Assembly: GCA_963850345.1 (NCBI GenBank)
Contig: CAWKKW010000006.1
Location: 310,001 to 374,000, forward strand
Origin: CAWKKW01 sp963850345
Lineage (GTDB): Bacteria > Acidobacteriota > Terriglobia > Terriglobales > Acidobacteriaceae
DNA length: 64,000 bases
Reading direction: 5' to 3'
This document shows, one piece after another, positions 34,425 to 45,319 of this stretch (its first letter is position 1; every line of letters starts with the position of its first letter). The notes under the pieces were generated by a model that was not told the origin of the DNA, did no database searches, and saw only the letters and a program-made list of their open reading frames with translations. Both the position numbers and the translations under genes were made by a program.

Positions 34425-34575
34425 GCCAACCCTCGAAGGATGGAGTGGGGCCGGATGAAGGGCACCCTTACTGCGTCATCGGTCAACGATTGGAATTTGC
34501 TGATGCGGATGAACCAGTTCTCATGAAAAGAACTTAGGAAATGTCTTACGAAGGTACTGTCCTTGACACACTGAA

Positions 34576-34611
34576 CCTCACTCCGTGAGGCCTGTGTCTA
34601 CTTGCGGAGTG
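34576..34611. repeat. overlapping inverted repeats after the small exported-protein genes
   Basis: CCTCAC / GTGAGG (34576-34590) overlaps a second possible stem CACTCCG (34579-34585) / CGGAGTG (34605-34611). Both cannot form together. They sit just beyond the stop of the gene at 34618 on the minus strand, without a strong T-run, so a terminator is only possible. Confidence 0.3.
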
Positions 34612-34617
34612 GTCGGC

Positions 34618-35178
34618 CTATTTGGAATCGGGTTTGGCGGTGTTCGGGCTGTTCACCGTGTCTTTGTCTAGCTTGTGGGTGGCGAAGTACTTTTCTTCGC
34701 TCTCCTGGAGCTTCTTGGCTTCGTCTGACGTACTCATCGCGGCTTCAAGCGCTGTCTTCCGTGCGAAATCATACGACGGGTCGGCCGGCAACGAGTTAAG
34801 CACGTCGGGCCATTTCGCACTGGCTGGGACAAGATCTTTAAGCGCCTTGCGAACGTCCGCATGGTTCTCGTCGTACCCGTCAAGATTGTCCTGCAGTTCA
34901 TCCGAAAGGCGCGTGAACTCTTCCATCAAATTGCGCAGCTTGGCCGGGCGATCCTGCACCTTGCGATCGCTGCCCATCTGCTTAATCGCGGCGATTCGCT
35001 GCTCAATGAACTTATGGTAGAGCTTGACGCGCTCAGCGGGCCGGTCCGCCATTTCTCGAATCTGATCGATCTCCTCGTCATTAAGAGGATCTTTGCCGGC
35101 CTGCGCTAAGGCTGTAAGCGGCGCGAACAGGGAAGCACTGAGGGCAAAAGCAAGCACGAGTAAAGAGGCGCGTCGCAT
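34618..35178 (-). CDS. exported protein of unknown function
   Basis: 186 residues; the start MRRASLLV is preferred because AAAGGG sits upstream and it opens a signal peptide (cleavage likely after ALA near residue 26). The rest is predicted to be mostly helical with charged residues and no cysteines, no catalytic motif that I recognise, and a low-complexity C-terminus. Sequence hints such as KLYHKFIEQRIAAIKQM and DRPAKLRNLMEEF suggest a helical bundle. It is last in a row uvrA, TPR protein, small exported protein, this gene. Function not assigned. Confidence 0.7.
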   Translation of the reverse strand: MRRASLLVLAFALSASLFAPLTALAQAGKDPLNDEEIDQIREMADRPAERVKLYHKFIEQRIAAIKQMGSDRKVQDRPAKLRNLMEEFTRLSDELQDNLDGYDENHADVRKALKDLVPASAKWPDVLNSLPADPSYDFARKTALEAAMSTSDEAKKLQESEEKYFATHKLDKDTVNSPNTAKPDSK

Positions 35179-35254
35179 GATCAGCCCTTTGAGATGCAGG
35201 TTCAACGGCAGCGAAATCGATATCCGCTCTGAACCCGAAACGAAAGTCGGCCAG

Positions 35255-35701
35255 TTAGCGCTTGAATACCTGGAGCATCAGTTCTGACTGCACCTGGTCC
35301 AGTTGCTTCAACGTCGACTCGAGCGTGGGCCGGTCATCGAGGGCGGCCGCAGACATGATGTCCTTGAGGCGGAACGCCGTATGGCGCATCAGGATCTCAG
35401 CATTTTTGAGGCGCTTCGAATCGTCAGCTACGCCCATGTGAATCTTCGAGGCATAGTGCTGCACCACCTGGATAGAGGCGGAGGCTTCCTGGAAGTTGCC
35501 GATGGAAAGCTGCTTTCCGGCAAGCTCGGTCATCTTGTGAACCAGTTCAGCGTAGAGGAAGCACTGATCTTTCGGAGCCGCCTGCGCTGCGCGTGTCTCC
35601 AGGGCTGCAATGGCTTGACTGTCAGGGGTGGACTCGTCAATCGCAAAAGCGGCGGGGACGGAAACGATGGTAAACAGAGCAAGTACTGCTACGAACCGCA
35701 T
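35255..35701 (-). CDS. exported small helical protein of unknown function
   Basis: 148 residues. Start at MRFVAV is fixed by GGGAGGTG upstream and by a signal peptide (cleavage near AFA, residue 20). The mature part is helical; one cysteine (QCFLY). No known family is recognised. It lies between the exported TPR protein (41-base gap) and another exported protein (76-base gap), all on one strand, so a shared periplasmic role is plausible but unproven. Confidence 0.68.
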   Translation of the reverse strand: MRFVAVLALFTIVSVPAAFAIDESTPDSQAIAALETRAAQAAPKDQCFLYAELVHKMTELAGKQLSIGNFQEASASIQVVQHYASKIHMGVADDSKRLKNAEILMRHTAFRLKDIMSAAALDDRPTLESTLKQLDQVQSELMLQVFKR

Positions 35702-35742
35702 GATGCACCTCCCTGGGTGCAACGGAACGCTTACGTTGGACT

Positions 35743-37070
35743 CTAATGTCTATCAAGGGCGATCAGCCGATGTTGCGCCTGCCACTCCTGAGTAGGGAAA
35801 TTACCATGTGCGGCTTGAAGGAATTTCTTGTAGTACTCCGCAGCTTGCTTGGTTTGATGGAGGTTATCGTATGCGGTTGCTCTTAGGAAGTATGTTGCAG
35901 CGGACTCTGCTAAATACTTTGACCGCATGGAAAGAGCTTCCAGTGTGACGGTGTTCTGCTTCAATTCGGAGGCGGCAAAGGCCAGATTGCTCCACGCGTC
36001 GCCGTCGTCCGGCTTCAGTTTGGCTGCGTTTTGCAGGATCGGCATGGCCTCAGAGTACCGCTGCTGCCGAATCAGATTTTCGCCCCTCGAGACCAGCAGG
36101 TCGGCATCCTGAGGCGAGTTCTTGAGCAATTCCACAAACAACGGGTCTGCTTTCGCCGCGTCTCCACCCTGGGTGTAAGCGTCGGCCAACATCGCCGTAA
36201 CCTGCGCATTGGCGGGTTCGATCTGGTGCAGCTTTTCAAGCACGGTGAGAGCCTCAGCCCGTTTGTCTTCCGCGGTCAAGGTCGTCGCTAGCTGCGAATT
36301 GAGCGCCGGGTCGTCGGGATCGCGAGTGAGCGCGCTCCGCAACAGGGGCTCGGCTTCAGCATACTTCTTGTCTTTCAGCAGCAGGTGGACGAGGCCGGCG
36401 GTCCCCGGGGACGAGTCCGGCTGCTGCGCGAGGATCCGGCGATAGGCCGCGAGCGCGGTCTCATCGTCGCCACTGGCCTCGGCAATCTCCGCGGTCAGTA
36501 GCGTGTCTTCCGGAGTTTCGTGGCTGAGCGCGAGCGCCTTCAGCAGTGCAGCTTTCGCGGCGGAAGGGTCGCTGCTGCGGTCGAGGCGAGCGAGCGAGTG
36601 CAGCACCTGCGCCTTGGCCTCTGGACTTGGAGGAATTGGCTCCAAATTGGCAGCAGCGGACAACTGTTCGCGAGCCTCATCGTTCTTGCCCTGACGCGCC
36701 AGCAGCAATCCGAGAGCAGCGCGTGATTCGAACTGCCTGGGATCGGCAGCGATCGCTTTACGGTAGTTGCTCGCGGCGTCGTCGAAGTGTTCCTGCGCGT
36801 CCTCGACATATCCCAGGTCGAACAAACCTCGAGGGTCTGCCGGGTGCGCCGCTAAAAACTTTTCGAGTTGCACGCGCGCAGCGTCGAAGTTCTTTGCTGC
36901 GATCTCGGATTCGGCTGCCGCCAGCGGCTCTTCAGAGACAGAGGACTTTGCCTTCGGTTCCTGAGAGGGTGTATCCGAACTCTGCGTCCCGGGTGGCGGA
37001 GGAGCTTGCTGCGCAAATAGAAAAGGCGCTGCGAGGAAGAGCGAAAGTATGGCGACCCGGCACGGAGATG

Positions 37071-37074
<4 letters not shown>
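35743..37074 (-). CDS. exported tetratricopeptide-repeat protein
   Basis: 443 residues with a signal peptide (1-21), a Pro/Ser-rich linker to about residue 50, then roughly ten TPR units (for example DPRGLFDLGYVEDAQEHFDD and DPDDPALNSQLATTLTAEDK). Function is probably protein binding in the periplasm. Its start overlaps the uvrA stop by four bases (ATGA). The association with a DNA-repair gene is likely positional rather than functional, since one product is exported and the other cytosolic. Confidence 0.87.
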
Positions 37075-40010
<2,936 letters not shown>

Positions 40011-40211
40011 TGAGACTCCATTTGCAAAAAGCAGTTCACCCTCTCACCGTGTGAAACGGTAAGCACTCGTAAGTCGCCGCGTCCCTGGGTGCGGCAAGAG
40101 ATGTTTTCTGTTGAGCAGCGTAGTGGCTTCAGGTCCCCGGCAAATGCTCGCCGGGAAGGTTCGGAAACATTCCCGCAGAATTGATTATAAGGTTAGCGCT
40201 CGTCCCGGCAG

Positions 40212-40748
40212 CTAGCCAGAGGTAGGCGTTTTGCTGCTACGCAACGCGTCCAGTAGCAGCAGAATCGCGCCGACAACGATGGCCGAGTCCGCAAGGTTGA
40301 AGTCAGGCCAGCGATAATTCACGATATGAACTTCGAGGAAATCGATGACCGTTCCGAACTTGATGCGGTCATACACGTTCCCGATGGCGCCTCCCAGCAC
40401 CAGCGCCAGCGCGATCGAAGTCGCACTGAGCTGCCGTCCCAGCCTGACCAGGAATACCGTGACGACGACGGCCGCGAGCACCGAGAATGCGATCAGCATC
40501 AGACGCACCCGCTCCGGTGAACTTGAATCGGTGAACAGGCTGAAAGCCGCGCCGGAGTTGAGTACATGCGAGATTTCGAACACCCGGGGAATCACCGGGA
40601 TGGAATCCCCAATCTCCAGATGGACGCTCACCCATTGCTTGGTGATGCGATCGAGCAGAATCACCAAGGCGGAGAGCAGCAGCAGCCACGGCCGCCAGTC
40701 TCTTGCCGTGCGTATCTGAACTTCGCCGGTTTCCAATTCTGCCTTCAT
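40212..40748 (-). CDS. lspA: lipoprotein signal peptidase (signal peptidase II)
   Basis: 178 residues; start MKAELET overlaps the ileS stop by four bases (ATGA). Four membrane helices; the two catalytic aspartates are D127 in GNVYDRI and D154 in FNLADSA. It cleaves prolipoproteins after diacylglyceryl modification at the inner membrane. ileS-lspA is a common bacterial gene pair. The 201-base gap to uvrA holds a 6-bp GC-rich hairpin (40136-40155) without a T-run. Confidence 0.95.
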   Translation of the reverse strand: MKAELETGEVQIRTARDWRPWLLLLSALVILLDRITKQWVSVHLEIGDSIPVIPRVFEISHVLNSGAAFSLFTDSSSPERVRLMLIAFSVLAAVVVTVFLVRLGRQLSATSIALALVLGGAIGNVYDRIKFGTVIDFLEVHIVNYRWPDFNLADSAIVVGAILLLLDALRSSKTPTSG

Positions 40749-43600
40749 CGAGTGGCGGCCCCTTCGACTGCGGGCGGAGCAATGCCCATGTCTTTCAACG
40801 CTTCCTGGCACCGGCCGCATACCGAGGGCCACGCCCCGTAGGCTGAGACGTCGGTGCGGTAGTTCCAGCAGCGTTCACACTTCAGGCCGTTGGCAGGCAG
40901 CACGGTTACAGAAGCCGCCCAGGTGGTCGTCGCGGCTTCCTCAATTTCCACTTGAGCAACGTTAAACAATTCCTTTAAGGAGGCTTCGTAACCGCGAAGC
41001 AGCAAGGCGGTCGTCGGGTCTGCCTCGATCACGATTCTAGCTTCAAGGGCTTTCCCGATGGCTTTCTCCTTCCGCTGCTCCTCCAGCTTGAGCAGGACCT
41101 GCGTTCGAACCTCGAGCAGCTGAGCCCAGTCGTCGAGCAAAGCGGTGGTCGTTGCGGGAGCCAGTTCTTCCGGCTTGGGAAAGAGGGCTACGTGCACGCT
41201 GACTTCGCGACCATCGACCTGCGGCAGGTAGCTCCAGATTTCCTCGGCGGTGAAGCTGAGGATGGGCGCAATCATTCTGACGAGAGCCTCGGCGATCTTC
41301 CACAGGACAGTTTGTGCGGAACGCCGCGCGAGGCTGGCGGGCGCGAAGGTGTACATCCGATCCTTGAGCAGGTCGAGGTAGAGCGAACTCAGGTCGACCA
41401 CCGCGAATTCATTGATGGTCTGATACACGCGGTGAAACTCGAGTTGATCGTAGAAGCTTAGGATCTTTTCGGTAACCTCGCGAGTCCGCGCCAGCATGTA
41501 CTGATCGAGTGGTAGCAAGTCGTCAAACGCGACCGAGTCTCTTGCGGGATCGAAGCCTTGCAGATTTCCAAGCAGGAACCGGAAGGTATTGCGCAGCTTG
41601 CGGTAGTTATCGGCGACGCGCTGCATCAGGTTTTCGCTGGCGGCGACGTCTTCGCGGAAATCGACCGATGCCACCCAGAGCCGGACGATTTCTGCTCCGA
41701 GCCGCTTCGCAATGTCCACCGGATCGACCACGTTGCCGAGAGACTTCGACATGGCGCGGCCCTGCTCATCGAGCGTCCAGCCTGAGGTGGCGACCAACTT
41801 GTAAGGCGCACAGTCGCGAATGGCTACCGAAGTGAGTAGTGAGGAGTGGAACCAGCCACGATGCTGGTCACCGCCCTCGGTATAGAGGTCGGCCGGGAAT
41901 CGCAGTTCGGGATCGGCCTCGAGCACCGCGTGCCAGCTCGCCCCGGATTCAAACCAGACATCCACGATGTCCATTTCCTTGCGGAATTCAGTGCTTCCGC
42001 AGTCCGGGCAGGTGGTACCTGCGGGCAGCAACTCCTGAGCTTCGTGGACATACCAGGCGTCGGCACCCTCGCGCGTGAAGAGTTCTACGATGCTTCGATT
42101 CACGGCCGGATTATTGAGCGGCTTGTGGCACTTCTGACACAAAAAGACGGCAATGGGCACGCCCCAGATACGCTGGCGCGAGATACACCAATCGGGCCGA
42201 GTGGCGATCATGTTCGAGATGCGCTCTTCGCCCCACTTAGGATCCCACTTCACCTGGCGGATCTCTTCCAGAGCCCGCTGGCGGAAGGTCGTTTCGGTGC
42301 CGTCCGCGCGCTGCATCGGAGTCTCCATGCCGATGAACCACTGTTCGGTAGCGCGGAAGATGATCGGGTTGTGGCAGCGCCAGCAATGCGGATAAGAGTG
42401 GTAGATGTCTGAACGCCCCAGCAGCGAACCATTGGACTTCAGCAGCTCGATGATCGGCTGGTTCGCCTGGAAGACCGTCAGTCCCTCGTAGGCCGGCAGG
42501 CCGTTGTGAATGCGCCCGGCGTCGTCGACGTTGCAGGTCTGGTCGAGGCCGTAGCGGCCACCGGTATAGAAGTCGTCCGCGCCGTGAGCAGGCGCTGTGT
42601 GGACCGCACCGGTTCCTTGCTCGGTGGTTACGTAATCCGCGTTGACGCCCAGGATGGAGCGCTCCAGGAAAGGGTGCTGGAATGTGACGCGATCCAGCCG
42701 AGCGCCTGGGAACCGGGCGACCTCGACTGCCTGCTGAAGATTGCACGCCTCCCGCGTGGAAGCGGCCAGCGCATCCGCAACGATGTACACGTTGCCGTCG
42801 ACATTCTTAAGCGCGACATACTCGAGTTCCGGGTGAAAGGCGACGGCCAAAGAGGCTGGCAGCGTCCACGGAGTCGTGGTCCAGATGATCGTCCAGACCG
42901 GTAAACCGGCCAACGCCGGATCGACCGCTCCCGGGTCGCTGGTCATCGCGTAGCGGACGTAGACGCTCGGGCTGGTGTGCATTTCATATTCGACCTCTGC
43001 CTCAGCCAGGGCAGTGCGGTCGTGAATGCACCAGTAAACCGGCTTCAACCCCTTGTAGACAAAGCCGCGTTCAAAGAATTCAAAGAAGGTCTCGGCGATC
43101 TTGGCCTCGTAGCCTTTGGACATGGTGGAATACGGGTCCTGAAAGCGGCCGAAGACGGCCAGCCTCTCAAACTGGGAGCGCTGCAGGTCCAGATATTTCT
43201 GCGCGTATTCGCGGCAGGCGCGACGGACGGAAAGCGCCGGCATCTCGAGCTTTTTGCGGCCCAGTTGCTCATCCACCTTGATCTCAATGGGCAGGCCGTG
43301 GCAGTCCCAGCCGGGCACGTATGGCGCATCGAAGCCCTGCATGGTCTTTGATTTGACGACAAAATCCTTCAGGCTCTTGTTCAGAGCGTGGCCGAGGTGA
43401 ATCGGTCCGTTGGCGTACGGCGGACCGTCGTGCAGGATGTATGTCGGCGCACCCCGTCTCGCCTCCCGAATGCGGCTGTAGATGCCAAGCTTGGCCCAGG
43501 ACTCAAGCCGTGCCGGCTCGTTCTGTGGCAGATTGGCCTTCATGGGGAAGTCGGTCTGAGGAAGTGTAAGAGTCGCCTTGAGTTCCGGCGGAGCGGACAT
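40745..43600 (-). CDS. ileS: isoleucyl-tRNA synthetase
   Basis: 951 residues from a start at MSAPPELK, chosen for the GGGAG ribosome-binding site; an open frame extends 26 codons further without support. Charges tRNA-Ile with isoleucine. Class I signature GPPYANGPIHLGHAL (HIGH motif) and AMSKSLGNV (KMSKS motif) are present, with an editing (CP1) domain between them and a C-terminal zinc ribbon CERCWNY...CGRCQ. It is coupled to lspA. No T-box leader was seen upstream. Confidence 0.97.
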   Translation of the reverse strand: MSAPPELKATLTLPQTDFPMKANLPQNEPARLESWAKLGIYSRIREARRGAPTYILHDGPPYANGPIHLGHALNKSLKDFVVKSKTMQGFDAPYVPGWDCHGLPIEIKVDEQLGRKKLEMPALSVRRACREYAQKYLDLQRSQFERLAVFGRFQDPYSTMSKGYEAKIAETFFEFFERGFVYKGLKPVYWCIHDRTALAEAEVEYEMHTSPSVYVRYAMTSDPGAVDPALAGLPVWTIIWTTTPWTLPASLAVAFHPELEYVALKNVDGNVYIVADALAASTREACNLQQAVEVARFPGARLDRVTFQHPFLERSILGVNADYVTTEQGTGAVHTAPAHGADDFYTGGRYGLDQTCNVDDAGRIHNGLPAYEGLTVFQANQPIIELLKSNGSLLGRSDIYHSYPHCWRCHNPIIFRATEQWFIGMETPMQRADGTETTFRQRALEEIRQVKWDPKWGEERISNMIATRPDWCISRQRIWGVPIAVFLCQKCHKPLNNPAVNRSIVELFTREGADAWYVHEAQELLPAGTTCPDCGSTEFRKEMDIVDVWFESGASWHAVLEADPELRFPADLYTEGGDQHRGWFHSSLLTSVAIRDCAPYKLVATSGWTLDEQGRAMSKSLGNVVDPVDIAKRLGAEIVRLWVASVDFREDVAASENLMQRVADNYRKLRNTFRFLLGNLQGFDPARDSVAFDDLLPLDQYMLARTREVTEKILSFYDQLEFHRVYQTINEFAVVDLSSLYLDLLKDRMYTFAPASLARRSAQTVLWKIAEALVRMIAPILSFTAEEIWSYLPQVDGREVSVHVALFPKPEELAPATTTALLDDWAQLLEVRTQVLLKLEEQRKEKAIGKALEARIVIEADPTTALLLRGYEASLKELFNVAQVEIEEAATTTWAASVTVLPANGLKCERCWNYRTDVSAYGAWPSVCGRCQEALKDMGIAPPAVEGAATR

Positions 43601-43802
43601 CGTGTCTCCCATAGAATTTGAGCAGTGTGAACACTCCATTGTATCTGCCCCGAACCTGCAAATTTTGGGTGACTCCATCAGGGTTCGTGCGTCTAACGTA
43701 ATTAAGTGCGGACCTTAGCCGGGCCCTACCATTGCAAAACCGGTCTACGCTGCTTCTGGAGTGCCGCTTTATTGCGCCATCGAATACCCCAAGACGTGAG
43801 TG

Positions 43803-43832
43803 AAGACAAGCGGGGCAGCAGTCGTCCATAAT
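43803..43832 (+). promoter_or_regulatory. candidate sigma-70-type promoter for the TonB-like gene
   Basis: AAGACA (43803-43808), an 18-base spacer, then CATAAT (43827-43832). The -10 is one base off TATAAT and the -35 keeps the GACA half. It is ~48 bases before the ATG of the TonB-like gene, in the divergent gap with ileS. Confidence 0.4.
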
Positions 43833-43879
43833 GAAGGGATGTACGAAGAGGTCCAATCCTCATCGACAAATAAGAATCT

Positions 43880-44998
43880 ATGGGCAGTGAGCTTTTGACA
43901 TCTCCGGAACTGGAACCAAACAAGGGAACACAGGCCGCTGAGAGGGAGCCCGACCTGCTGCATGAAGCCGACGGCTCCATGTGGACATCGCTCTTTGCGA
44001 ATCTGCGCGACGCGTTTGCTTCTCCGAAACAGCCCCCTTTGCAGCTGACATCGCAGCCAGTCTCCGACGACTTGATTATTCGGGACGAGCCGATCTGGAA
44101 GACGCTCGGGGCCAGCATTCAAGATCTGTTCTTCCCCAGGAAGCTCCCGCCGCTCGAGTTGACGTCCACGCCGATCCCGGTCAAAGATCTGCTGGCGGAG
44201 AAACGCGGTCCGGCAGCGACTATCTCGGCAATCGGAATGCACGCCCTCATCATCGGGTTGATCGCGCTCTTCATCTATGAGGCGCGCATGCACATGCGGG
44301 CGATTGCGCCCAAGACCAAAGTCAGCAACGTGGATGTGTCGCCATTTATTCCGCTCACGCCCAAAAGCAAGCTCTCGATGGGCGGCGGTGGTGGTGGCGG
44401 TGACCGCGACCTGGTCGACGTCTCTAAGGGCAAGTTGCCCAAGTTTGCGAAGCAACAGATAACGCCCCCGCAGGTCTTACGGGTTGATCATCCGAAGATC
44501 GCGGTAGAACCGACCATCGTGATGCCGCAGAATATCAAGCTGCCTGACACCAACATGCCCAACCTCGGCATGCCCAGCTCAACCCAGGTGCAGATGGCCT
44601 CGAACGGCACCGGCAGCGGCGGCGGCATGGGAAGCGGACATCGCGGCGGCCTAGGCTCTGGAGACGGCGGCGGGTTCGGTCCGGGTTCAGGCGGCGGTAC
44701 GGGCGGTGGACTCTACCACGTCGGCGGCGGCGTGATGGCGCCCCAGGTCATCTACTCCGTCGATCCTGAATTCTCCGACGAAGCTCGCCGGGCGAAGTAT
44801 CAGGGCATCTGCGTGGTGGAGCTGGTTGTCGATGCGCAGGGCAATCCGCAGCGAGTTCGCGTCGTTCGGCCTCTGGGAATGGGGCTGGATGAAAAGGCAG
44901 TCGAAGCCGTCCGGCAGTACAAGTTCAAGCCGGCTCAGTACCAGGGACATGCCGTACCGGTCGATATCAGTATCGAAGTCAACTTCCGCATCTACTAG
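43880..44998 (+). CDS. TonB-like energy transducer with duplicated cytosolic segment
   Basis: 372 residues. Residues 35-65 and 73-104 are a tandem duplication in the N-terminal cytosolic region (W-x-x-L-x-A-x-x-x-D-x-F-x-x-x-K-x-PPL-x-LTS-x-P). One membrane helix is at about 112-132, followed by a Pro/Gly-rich periplasmic linker (167-280, with GSGGGMGSGHRGG-like repeats) and a TonB C-terminal domain (about 288-372; VIYSVDPEFSDEARRAKYQG...VDISIEVNFRIY). The C-terminal domain should contact TonB-dependent receptors. No ExbB/ExbD gene is adjacent. No clear ribosome-binding site is seen before the ATG. Confidence 0.88.
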   Translation: MGSELLTSPELEPNKGTQAAEREPDLLHEADGSMWTSLFANLRDAFASPKQPPLQLTSQPVSDDLIIRDEPIWKTLGASIQDLFFPRKLPPLELTSTPIPVKDLLAEKRGPAATISAIGMHALIIGLIALFIYEARMHMRAIAPKTKVSNVDVSPFIPLTPKSKLSMGGGGGGGDRDLVDVSKGKLPKFAKQQITPPQVLRVDHPKIAVEPTIVMPQNIKLPDTNMPNLGMPSSTQVQMASNGTGSGGGMGSGHRGGLGSGDGGGFGPGSGGGTGGGLYHVGGGVMAPQVIYSVDPEFSDEARRAKYQGICVVELVVDAQGNPQRVRVVRPLGMGLDEKAVEAVRQYKFKPAQYQGHAVPVDISIEVNFRIY

Positions 44999-45018
44999 GC
45001 AGAGACGAAGCTTACAAC

Positions 45019-45047
45019 AAGCGGCAGCCCGAGGGCTGCCGCTTTAT
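45019..45047 (+). terminator. intrinsic terminator after the TonB-like gene
   Basis: An 11-bp stem AAGCGGCAGCC / GGCTGCCGCTT with a 4-base loop, then TATTGT. It begins 21 bases after the stop codon, so the TonB-like gene is a separate unit from the next gene. Confidence 0.85.
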
Positions 45048-45305
45048 TGTGGTTCGCCTCTTAGGACTGCAATCCACCGTTGAACCGTGTTGGAGTTTCA
45101 GGATGGAGGCACCCAGCACCGAAAGGTCTGAAGCGGGGTGGAGCGGTGAATGCTCCGCTGGTTCAGTAGTTCGCAGCCTTGCTACCAAATCCCGAAATCA
45201 TGTCCGTTTTGAAGTGTCGAACAATCCTCCTCGTTCCTGCACGTGGGGTGTAGAAACGCAAATCGCCAAGGTGCGGAGCCCGGGCCAACGGCTGTGTGGC
45301 TCTTC

Positions 45306-45311
45306 TATAAT
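45306..45311 (+). promoter_or_regulatory. -10 element near the TPR/FG-GAP gene start
   Basis: A perfect TATAAT begins 14 bases before the ATG. Transcription would start about 2 bases before or at the ATG, so the message would be nearly leaderless; no ribosome-binding site is present. A -35 at the right distance (GGCCAA) is poor, which leaves this uncertain. Confidence 0.4.
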
Positions 45312-45319
45312 GTGCCCAC

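Noticed and set aside
40011..40030. Four-codon leader reading frame just before uvrA
   Set aside because: ATG-GAG-TCT-CAT-TGA overlaps the uvrA TTG start but is too short to argue a regulatory role; likely chance.
40136..40155. Terminator after lspA
   Set aside because: The 6-bp GC stem lacks a T-run on the minus strand.
43601..43879. T-box riboswitch upstream of ileS
   Set aside because: No T-box sequence or terminator pair found on the minus strand.
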